Positions 57,760 to 64,000 of a stretch of 64,000 bases of DNA are shown piece after piece. The DNA is from JAKAWQ01 sp963745975. GTDB taxonomy: Bacteria > Pseudomonadota > Alphaproteobacteria > Acetobacterales > Acetobacteraceae. Each line of letters starts with the position of its first letter. Position 1 is the first letter of the stretch. The DNA is taken from the NCBI GenBank assembly GCA_963745975.1, contig CAVUZJ010000009.1, forward strand, positions 930,001 through 994,000, written 5' to 3'. The notes under the pieces are model-generated. The model was not told the DNA's origin. It saw only the letters and a list, made by a program, of their open reading frames with translations, and did not search any database. The position numbers were made by a program, and so were the translations under genes.

Positions 57760-58060
57760 GGGCGATAGGCTCGCGGAGATCAACAGCAGGTTCGACGCGC
57801 TCGACAAGGCCGTGCGCAGCCTGATCGGCGCCGTGAATTTGCAGACCGCGCAACAGAAACGGCTGAACAAGCTATTCGATCTGCAGGACGCTCTCCTGGA
57901 TGCCTACAATCAATCCGGCGATCTGCTCGAGCAGTTGCAGGCGGCGCTCACCGACCTTGCTTCCATTGTGACAAAACCGACAACCGTGCTTGCGGCGGAG
58001 ATCCAAGCCGCGCTGCGTGCCCACGCGCAGGCTCCACCGCGCCGGCGAAACAAAACATGA
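57686..58060 (+). CDS. Hypothetical protein with coiled-coil, 124 aa
   Basis: Starts at ATG 57686 behind AGAGGAGACA, the best ribosome site in this run. Residues about 30-105 have heptad-like leucine spacing (RFDALDKAVRSLIGAVNLQT, then LLEQLQAALTDLASIV), predicting a coiled coil. The C-terminus is basic (APPRRRNKT). Unknown function, perhaps a structural or DNA-associated small protein. The stop overlaps the VRR-NUC gene (ATGA). Confidence 0.68.
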   Translation: MDTIIDEAGFIHGGPRAPRSRTEHEGDRLAEINSRFDALDKAVRSLIGAVNLQTAQQKRLNKLFDLQDALLDAYNQSGDLLEQLQAALTDLASIVTKPTTVLAAEIQAALRAHAQAPPRRRNKT

Positions 58061-58476
58061 TGCCCAAGCCGCGCTTTCGCCTGACGCCGCCGGTCCGGCG
58101 CGAGCATCCCCTCCAGCGTCTGATTGCCGATTGCCTGCGGCTCGAGCTCGGGCCGCCCGGACGCGTCAGCCGCGCCGGGGTGGTCTGGTGGGCCACCGAC
58201 ATCGCCGACTACGCCGGTGCCGCCCCCGGCACCCGGAGTGCTCGCGGCATCATCCCCGGTGTCGCGGACATGTTCGTGCTGCACCGGGGCCGGGCGCATT
58301 TTGCCGAAGTGAAGGCCGATGACGGCCGGCTTTCCGAGGAGCAGGAGCTCGTCGCGGCGGCCGTGCTCGCCGCCGGCGGCCGGGTCGCCGTGGTGCGTGA
58401 CGCCGCCGAGATGCTGGCCTGCCTTGATGAATGGGCGATCCCGCGCGCCCAGCGGCTCAGAGAGGCCACGCCGTGA
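58057..58476 (+). CDS. VRR-NUC domain nuclease
   Basis: This is a 139-aa single-domain nuclease. The VRR-NUC core reads GIIPGVADMFVLHRGRAHFA followed by EVKADDGRLSEEQEL: the D and E-x-K are the catalytic residues of the PD-(D/E)xK fold and the Gln after the SEEQ turn is conserved. Such stand-alone VRR-NUC proteins occur in phage and satellite replication modules and probably process Holliday or replication intermediates. Preceded and followed by 4-nt overlaps (ATGA, GTGA). Confidence 0.88.
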   Translation: MMPKPRFRLTPPVRREHPLQRLIADCLRLELGPPGRVSRAGVVWWATDIADYAGAAPGTRSARGIIPGVADMFVLHRGRAHFAEVKADDGRLSEEQELVAAAVLAAGGRVAVVRDAAEMLACLDEWAIPRAQRLREATP

Positions 58477-58874
58477 GCGGCGCGCCGCCGGACCTGACGA
58501 CCCGCCAGCGCCTGCTCGCCGATCTCTTCGCGATCCTGCCGGAGCGTGAAACTGCTGCGCTGGTCGCTGAGATGACCCTGACGACGGCGAACTCGATCGC
58601 GGACATGGTCACCGCGCTGCTATCGCCCGCCGGCGATATCGTCGAACTCGACACGGTGGAGGGTTTGCTCGCCGCCTATGCCATGGCCCGGAAGCGGCTC
58701 CTCGAGGAGCTCGCGCTGCTCGCCGATGCCGAGAAATGTGCCGCCTTCCGCCGGGCCGCGCTGCTCGTGCACGGGTTGCTCTGCGGCGGCTCGCCGGCGA
58801 CCCAGGCATGGATCACCGAATGGTTGAGCACCACCGGGATTGTCCCCGGCGAAGCGCGGAGACGGCCGTCGTGA
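58473..58874 (+). CDS. Hypothetical helical protein, 133 aa
   Basis: Starts at GTG 58473 overlapping the VRR-NUC stop. Nearly all-helical, leucine- and alanine-rich (LLADLFAILPERETAALVAE; LLAAYAMARKRLLEELALLA), with one cysteine pair region (EKCAAF, LLCGG). No family recognised. The stop overlaps the next gene's GTG (GTGA). By analogy with similar modules it may be a replication accessory protein, but there is no direct evidence. Confidence 0.62.
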   Translation: MSGAPPDLTTRQRLLADLFAILPERETAALVAEMTLTTANSIADMVTALLSPAGDIVELDTVEGLLAAYAMARKRLLEELALLADAEKCAAFRRAALLVHGLLCGGSPATQAWITEWLSTTGIVPGEARRRPS

Positions 58875-59545
58875 ACCCGCTCCTCGACCGGTTGGTGCCC
58901 GCCGTGGCGACGACACCGGCGGAACGGGCGGCGGCCTGGTGCCTCCGCCGCTGGCTCCTCGTGCTGATTCCGGTCCCCGACAAGACGCGCGTAGTGCATC
59001 TCTTCGCCGGCAAGGTCGATCTCTCGATCCTGCGCGGGGACACGCTCGACATCCGGCCTGAGCTCGACCCGACATTTTGCGTTGACGCCGAAACGTGCCC
59101 GGGCGCGCCGCTCGAGCAGTATGACCTGGTGGTCGCTGATCCGCCCTATAGCGCCGAGGACGCCGCTCACTACGGCACGCCCATGGTCAACCGCGACCGC
59201 GTGATGCGCACCCTGGCCGAGCGCCTGGCGCCCGGTTGTTACGTCGTCTGGCTCGACCAGGTGCTACCGCGCTACCGGAAGGCGGTCTTGGCCCGCGAGG
59301 CGTCGATCGGCGTCTCACGTTCGACCGGGCATCGCAACCGCTGCGTCGACATCTTCCGGCGGCGAGATCCCGGCGAAACCTGTTCGAACGAACCAACCGC
59401 CAGCCCCGATAGTGAAGCCGAGGACGCAGCGGTGTTGGATTTGCGGATCGACGAGCTCGCGCTCACGACGCGCACCTACAACGCGCTCACCGGATCGGAG
59501 TCGCGCGGTGCTGGTATCAGAGGGACCATTACGACGTTGCGCTGA
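58871..59545 (+). CDS. DPPY-motif methyltransferase-like protein with RpoA-CTD-like tail
   Basis: This is a 224-aa protein from GTG 58871. The N-terminal 170 residues resemble an adenine methyltransferase remnant: VVHLFAGKVDLSILRGDTLD, YDLVVADPPYSAEDAAHYG (DPPY) and GCYVVWLDQVLPRY, though motif I (usually FxGxG) is irregular (LFAGKVD). The tail VLDLRIDELALTTRTYNALT matches the first helix of the RNA polymerase alpha C-terminal domain (IDDLELTVRSANCL in E. coli). In the neighbouring frame from about 59488 the reading RIGVAR would continue that match, so a frameshift may truncate the tail. Confidence 0.72.
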   Translation: MNPLLDRLVPAVATTPAERAAAWCLRRWLLVLIPVPDKTRVVHLFAGKVDLSILRGDTLDIRPELDPTFCVDAETCPGAPLEQYDLVVADPPYSAEDAAHYGTPMVNRDRVMRTLAERLAPGCYVVWLDQVLPRYRKAVLAREASIGVSRSTGHRNRCVDIFRRRDPGETCSNEPTASPDSEAEDAAVLDLRIDELALTTRTYNALTGSESRGAGIRGTITTLR

Positions 59546-60099
59546 GCAAGCGAGCGCTCGCTTTGGCGGTGGGCGCCGTCGAGATCAACACCAAGGAACT
59601 GGCGATGAAGGTCATGGCGCGCCGTCGGGCGATTGCCGGACCGACGCCCGGCTAACGCGGCCAGAATCGCCCGCCCCGGGCCGTCCAGGCCGGCGCCGGC
59701 GCGGACCGGGCCGGGCACAAGCGCTGCGGCATCGACCCGGCCCCGGGCGCCTTTCTAGAGTGTTATGAACCTAACCCATGGTTGCATTGCCGAGCGGCCG
59801 TGCCTGGCTCGGACTTCCCGTCTCGACCCAACATGGGCGTACGTCGGTCCATCGCACGATCCCGGAAGCGGACGTTCGGCGCCACCTAACTCGGGCAGGT
59901 TCGCGCCCATCCCGGTTCTTCGTCGGCCTCGACCGCCTCCTCTGAAACGGACACTCGCCTACGCGCTTTTCTTTACTGGGATGGGTGAAAAGCCGGTGGT
60001 CATAGGAGCGGCGGGATTTCTGTTCCGGAATCGTTCGCTCTGCCTTTTCTGTGCTAGGTAAGGGAATGCAAAGGGCTTTGCGTTGAGCTTGCAGGTTCG
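59546..60099. other. Intergenic region before the giant ATPase, no gene seen
   Basis: About 550 nt. An open frame from the end of the methyltransferase-like gene ends near 59655 (EINTKELAMKVMARRRAIAG) and may be the continuation of a frameshifted tail. The right part is richer in A/T than the rest of the island and ends with the leader of the giant gene. I see no tRNA, no clear terminator and no second copy of the attachment site. Confidence 0.45.
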
Positions 60100-63000
60100 A
60101 TGACCGACGTTGCTGAAACAGAAACTCAGCGGCCACCCGAGGAGGACGCCGGACGCGGTGCTGAGGCGGCTCAGCTTATCTGGGAGGGTGGACCAGAAGT
60201 TGAAGGACTCACCGATCCAAGGACACCGGCGTTTGCGCGGGCTGTGATCGATGGACTGGCGGCGGCGCTGCGGGGCTCGCCCGGCGTGATCAAAAAGATG
60301 ATGAAAAACGCCCAGCATGCGGCCGCGGATCTCAACGTCAGTCAGTTCCAAGGGCTAGTTGAAGTCATTCAGAACGGCGACGACCTGGGTGCAACCGAAG
60401 TGCGCTTTGCGTTGCGAGAGCACGGTGAATCACAGCAACTCCTGGTGGTTCACAACGGACAGCCGGTCACATGCCAGCATGTTCTAGGAATGGCGCTGCC
60501 TTATTTGACCACTAAGACCAATCGGATCGACCAGCGAGGTCGGTTCGGCATTGGCCTTAAGACCCTCGACCGGATCGCGGAAGCGATCGCTGTCCATTCC
60601 GCGCCCTATCACTTCTCCGGCAACCAGATCTCCCTGGCGGAGCTCGCTCCGGAACCGGCCTTGGACGGGTTCTACGATCCCGTCAAGGACACCCTGCTGG
60701 TGCTCGATCTCAAAGCCGATTTTGACGAACTTGCCCTGAAGGAATGGTTCGATAGCTGGGAGGATGACGGCCTGCTGTTTCTCCGCTCGGTCGGCCGCTT
60801 CCGCTGGTGCGCCATTGATGGCAAGACGATTGCTGAAAGAACGCTGAGCTTCGAGACCTGGGGGGACCCGGGCTTTGTCAGCCTTCGCGACGGTGTCTTG
60901 CACATGAGCCGAAGGCGAGTGCGGAGCACAACGCGCGCTTGGACGGTATGGAAGGCGACGGTGAGCGTCCCCGCCCATTTGCACCCGGCGCACAAGGCGA
61001 GGAGTGGCGCGACCGATCTCTCGATCGCGCTGCCGGACCGCGCCGCAAGCAGCACCCTGTATATTGGCTTCAAGACACTGGTACCCGTTGGGTTGACCTT
61101 TTCCCTGGACGGGCAATTCGATCCCAGCACCGCCCGCGATGGCGCGATTGAGAATGCTTGGAACAACTGGCTGATTGATCGCTGTGCCGACCTCGTGGCG
61201 GACGTTGCCACGGGCTTGCTGGCCTCTGATCCGCTGCGCGCCTGGGCGCTGATTCCACTTGAGCAGGAGCTAGTTGGCAAGGACGAGGACCGGTGGCTAC
61301 GCGGGCGGTTCGACGGGGCGTTCGGCCGCGTACGCGGCGAACTCGGCGAGAGGGCCGTGATCCGGGTCGGCTCCGATTTGGTGCCGCTCGCTGCCATCGC
61401 TTATGAAGCCCGCGTACTCGCCGGCTTTCTCGCGCCAGGCGACATCATTGCGCTCGCATCGCAAAGCCACGCCCTGCCCGAGAGCATCCGCGATGCTGCT
61501 GGCCGCTGGCGCAGCGTTCTCGACGCCATCGCGGTGTCGAAGGTGATCGGAACCACTGAACTGCTCAACGGGTTTGATGGCAGCTTGTTCGCCGCCAACG
61601 ATCCGCTTTGGTGGGTCGAAGCGGCGGGGCGTCTAACCACATTTCATGCCCGGAACGCGTTGTTCGGACGGCCCTTCTGGCTCAGCGATGACGGCCGCGC
61701 CTTAGCCTGTCGGCCGCCGGGCGAAACGGCCCGCCCTTTGGTGTTCGGGGAGCGGCCGTCGGCTTATGCCGCGCGCTGGCACCTGCTCGATCAGCTTCAT
61801 GGAGCATACGCCAACAGTGAGGCCGGCGACGCTGCGATCGATTGGTTGAGCAAGCAGGCTGCCTTTACCCGCCACGTTGATCCCGTGATTGAGCTTAGTG
61901 CATTTGCCGAACGTTTCGCCGGGGACCCGCTTGTAATCGATGATGCCGACCTGCAGGCGTTGCGCGACCGCTTCGACGAATTGTCTGATAGCAGCGCCGA
62001 ACTGTTAGGCCGCAAGGTCGGCGCGGTGCTTGTGGTCGACGGCCATGTCTACAAAGCCGGTAACCCGGAGAAACTGAAGGTGTCGCCAGCTGCCGCGTAC
62101 CTGCCCCGGACCATCGACAGTGACCATCCCGACTGGCCTGTCGCAGCGGGTAAGCTTCCTGGTATCCAGTGGATTGCAGCACGTTACGCCGACGTGCTGA
62201 AAACCACCGCGACGCGGGCACGGCGGCGCCGCGACGATGGGACTATCTCCCGTGGCCCGCGAAGGTTCTTAATGCTTCTGGGCGCCGAAGTGTCGCCGCG
62301 ACTGAAACAGACCGGCACCGTCGCGCGGGGGAGCCCGATCCGCGTCCAGCATCTTCGGGCAGCCGGCGCTGAACGGGTCGCGCATGACTATGTGTCTCCC
62401 GACCTCACCTGCGTGCTCAACGATCTGCAGCGAGCCTCAAAGAAGGATGCGAAGCTCCGCAGTCCGGCGCTCTTGCGGGCTTTGTCGCGCAATTGGGGCC
62501 GTTGCTATCAACAGCATCAGACGGCGCCCGCGGAGCACGTCGCCCGAGTTTACGCACACGACCGGGGGGTGGTCACGGCCGCCTGGCTCAATGAGCTGCG
62601 CGAAACCGGGTGGGTTACGGTTGGCCGCGGCGAGCGCATCGTGCCCGCCAGGGCGGTGATCAAGACTGTTGAGACGCAGACGCTGTACAGTACCTTTGCG
62701 TTTGGCCTCGAGGCAGGGGACGTTTGCGACGCGATCGCGAAGGCGCTGGACATCATCACAGATGTCCGCGTCGTCGACTTGGTCGACTACATTGCCAAGG
62801 TGCGAGACGATCAGCAGACGTTGGACGAGGCCCAGCTACACCAAATTTATCGAGCAATCGCCAATCGGTGCCCCTCCACAGTGGCCTGGAACACGTCGAT
62901 CGGCGGGCTGGCCGTGCAGGAGCTACGCCGGCGCTTCGCCGAAGGTGCTGGTCTCGTTTATGTCGGGGCGGGCCAATGGCGGCGGCCCGACCAGGTCCGA

Positions 63001-64000
63001 CGCGGGAGGGATATTTTTCATGACCGGCAACGGTTCGTTCCAGGTGGAGCGATCCATGCCAACCTGTGGGCAACGCTCGGTGTGCGCGAGCCCAACCTCG
63101 ATGACTGCCTCGCCTTTTGCAAAGCGCTTGCCACGCAAGGCTACACGGTCGACGTGGGTGCGGCCTTAATCGATGTCTATCGCTATATGGAGCCGCTGCT
63201 GGCGACTGCCGAACGCAAGCACCGAACCCGGTTGAAGTCGTTGCCGATCGCGTGCGACGGGCACTGGAGGGTTGGCCGCCCCATTTACTTCGTCGAGGGC
63301 GATGAGCTCCGCGGCGCGCTTGCGACAGCCTTGCCGCGCTATCGTTTCTGGAATCCACCTTGCAATATCCGGGACCTTCCAACCCTGGTGTCGATGATGG
63401 GCGTGACCATAGCGAACCCGGCGGTGCGAGTGGTAGGCGGGCGGGCTCACGCGTTAAAGTGCGGCGACGATTATCGCAAACGCTTTGGGCGGGCGGTTGA
63501 GCACCTTTCGGATGAACTGGCGCGCAATGATGCCGCAACGCGCGACAAGATCTCAATCGGCTGGGAACGCTTAAAGACTCTTCCACTCTTCGTCTACGGG
63601 GGCGCGATTCCTGTTCAGGTCGAGGATCCACTTTTTTCGGGAGCGGCCATTGTGGCATCCCTTACCGCTGTGCTGGTTCCAGAGCCGATCGAATTGCATG
63701 TAAGTGAAAACGGGCTCGGCGATCGTGAGTATTGTGGGCGGGCGATCGCGTCGTTCTTTCCTCCCGATGTTGCCCGCAAGATCGGCGGCGAATGGGCGCT
63801 CGCGTGGCAGAAAAGCCTGGAGCAAGCCCCGGCGGCGATACGGCTGGCGTCTGACGAGGAACACCGGGAAACAATGGAACAACAAGCCCGCAAGATCAGC
63901 GGAGCACTCAAGACGAAAATCAAACTGTCTGCTCCGGCAGGCCGCAAGTTTGCGGCCCCGCTGCGCACGCTCAAAGACTCGGTGGGGGGGATCGCAGAAG
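60100..64000 (+). CDS. Giant sacsin/Hsp90-type GHKL ATPase (partial, no stop in window)
   Basis: From ATG 60100 the frame is open for 1300 codons to the window edge. The N-terminal GHKL ATPase is clear: GLVEVIQNGDDLGAT (residues 86-99; compare ELIQNADDAxAT in sacsin), LLVVHNGQPV (the D/HNG turn, about 114-123) and QRGRFGIGLKTL (145-156). This is the sacsin/NO-VEIN branch of Hsp90-like ATPases. Later the protein has no obvious second enzyme; WLNELRETGWVTVGRGERIV resembles the spacer repeats of sacsin-type proteins. Such giants are frequent in bacterial defence islands, often with DUF3883 or nuclease domains at the C-terminus, which would lie beyond the edge. Codon use is less GC-biased than chromosomal genes. 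Confidence 0.85.
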   Translation, partial: MTDVAETETQRPPEEDAGRGAEAAQLIWEGGPEVEGLTDPRTPAFARAVIDGLAAALRGSPGVIKKMMKNAQHAAADLNVSQFQGLVEVIQNGDDLGATEVRFALREHGESQQLLVVHNGQPVTCQHVLGMALPYLTTKTNRIDQRGRFGIGLKTLDRIAEAIAVHSAPYHFSGNQISLAELAPEPALDGFYDPVKDTLLVLDLKADFDELALKEWFDSWEDDGLLFLRSVGRFRWCAIDGKTIAERTLSFETWGDPGFVSLRDGVLHMSRRRVRSTTRAWTVWKATVSVPAHLHPAHKARSGATDLSIALPDRAASSTLYIGFKTLVPVGLTFSLDGQFDPSTARDGAIENAWNNWLIDRCADLVADVATGLLASDPLRAWALIPLEQELVGKDEDRWLRGRFDGAFGRVRGELGERAVIRVGSDLVPLAAIAYEARVLAGFLAPGDIIALASQSHALPESIRDAAGRWRSVLDAIAVSKVIGTTELLNGFDGSLFAANDPLWWVEAAGRLTTFHARNALFGRPFWLSDDGRALACRPPGETARPLVFGERPSAYAARWHLLDQLHGAYANSEAGDAAIDWLSKQAAFTRHVDPVIELSAFAERFAGDPLVIDDADLQALRDRFDELSDSSAELLGRKVGAVLVVDGHVYKAGNPEKLKVSPAAAYLPRTIDSDHPDWPVAAGKLPGIQWIAARYADVLKTTATRARRRRDDGTISRGPRRFLMLLGAEVSPRLKQTGTVARGSPIRVQHLRAAGAERVAHDYVSPDLTCVLNDLQRASKKDAKLRSPALLRALSRNWGRCYQQHQTAPAEHVARVYAHDRGVVTAAWLNELRETGWVTVGRGERIVPARAVIKTVETQTLYSTFAFGLEAGDVCDAIAKALDIITDVRVVDLVDYIAKVRDDQQTLDEAQLHQIYRAIANRCPSTVAWNTSIGGLAVQELRRRFAEGAGLVYVGAGQWRRPDQVRRGRDIFHDRQRFVPGGAIHANLWATLGVREPNLDDCLAFCKALATQGYTVDVGAALIDVYRYMEPLLATAERKHRTRLKSLPIACDGHWRVGRPIYFVEGDELRGALATALPRYRFWNPPCNIRDLPTLVSMMGVTIANPAVRVVGGRAHALKCGDDYRKRFGRAVEHLSDELARNDAATRDKISIGWERLKTLPLFVYGGAIPVQVEDPLFSGAAIVASLTAVLVPEPIELHVSENGLGDREYCGRAIASFFPPDVARKIGGEWALAWQKSLEQAPAAIRLASDEEHRETMEQQARKISGALKTKIKLSAPAGRKFAAPLRTLKDSVGGIAE

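Larger units (their letters stand above)
49502..64000. mobile_element. Integrative element inserted at tRNA-Thr (left part)
   Basis: From the tRNA 3' end to the window edge the genes change from housekeeping to a mobile set: tyrosine integrase facing the tRNA, a zinc-ribbon protein, an HTH protein, a primase-polymerase, a P-loop ATPase, a large palindrome, methyltransferase-like and VRR-NUC genes linked by 4-nt overlaps, and a giant GHKL ATPase. No capsid, portal, terminase, tail, relaxase or type IV secretion gene is visible. The second attachment site is not within the window, so size and right end are unknown. Confidence 0.85.

Noticed and set aside
49574..64000. Second attachment site of the island
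   Set aside because: No repeat of the tRNA-Thr 3' end was seen to the right of the integrase within the window; the right end must lie beyond it.
1..64000. CRISPR array, rRNA operon, intact IS element
   Set aside because: No regularly spaced direct repeats, no rRNA sequence and no intact transposase were seen; the only recombinase outside the island is the decayed serine type at 11.6 kb.

Overview
This 64 kb window is high-GC bacterial chromosome. The gene content (fabD-fabG-acpP-fabF-mltG, polA behind a small CHCC zinc-finger gene, BKACE and CoA-transferase genes, many Tat or lipoprotein leaders) points to an alphaproteobacterium, most plausibly Rhodospirillales/Acetobacteraceae. That placement is inferred from gene families, not from a marker gene. 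A perfect 16-bp parS site at 31870-31885 suggests that this part of the replicon lies in the ParB-bound, origin-proximal region.

Layout. Positions 1-11.4 kb hold metabolic genes: an M20 amidohydrolase, a Gfo/Idh/MocA oxidoreductase and two unknown genes on the minus strand; then a lipoprotein, an EamA exporter, an RlmI-like methyltransferase, a frameshifted gamma-glutamyltransferase-like gene, an aminotransferase, an intact gamma-glutamyltransferase and a bicupin oxalate decarboxylase. Positions 11.6-14.5 kb are a small foreign patch of lower GC: a decayed serine recombinase, two translationally coupled genes of unknown function and a decayed XRE regulator. Positions 14.5-18.6 kb carry a P1 peptidase, the DUF2950/DUF3300 pair and a SYLF protein. 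Positions 18.6-22.3 kb form a four-gene catabolic operon (PcaB-like lyase, BKACE, 3-oxoacid CoA-transferase A and B). Positions 22.3-31.7 kb hold ndh, pepA, a CysQ-like phosphatase, a Sua5-type tsaC, mltG and the fatty-acid synthesis cluster. Positions 31.8-44.8 kb hold parS, an FHA-ABC transporter, small secreted or membrane proteins, a five-gene surface-glycan operon, a flavin reductase, a SnoaL-like protein, tRNA-Arg(CCG) and a lipoprotein hydrolase. Positions 44.8-49.3 kb hold a zinc-finger gene, polA and a DegP/Q protease.

From 49.5 kb to the window end lies an integrative element inserted at tRNA-Thr(TGT). It has a tyrosine integrase, a zinc-ribbon protein coupled to it, an HTH protein, a primase-polymerase, a P-loop helicase-like ATPase, and a 318-bp imperfect palindrome with eleven GGCCCA motifs that looks like a replication origin. 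A string of overlapping small genes follows (two methyltransferase-like, one VRR-NUC nuclease, one TubC-like). The last gene is a giant sacsin/Hsp90-type ATPase running off the end with no stop in 1300 codons. It looks like defence cargo. No capsid, tail, terminase or conjugation genes are visible, so the element resembles a phage satellite or a mobilisable island, though its far end is not in view.

Three clusters of nested GC-rich hairpins (about 7237-7383, 26946-27245, 47734-47815) form a dispersed intergenic repeat family; one of them has extended the reading frame of tsaC.
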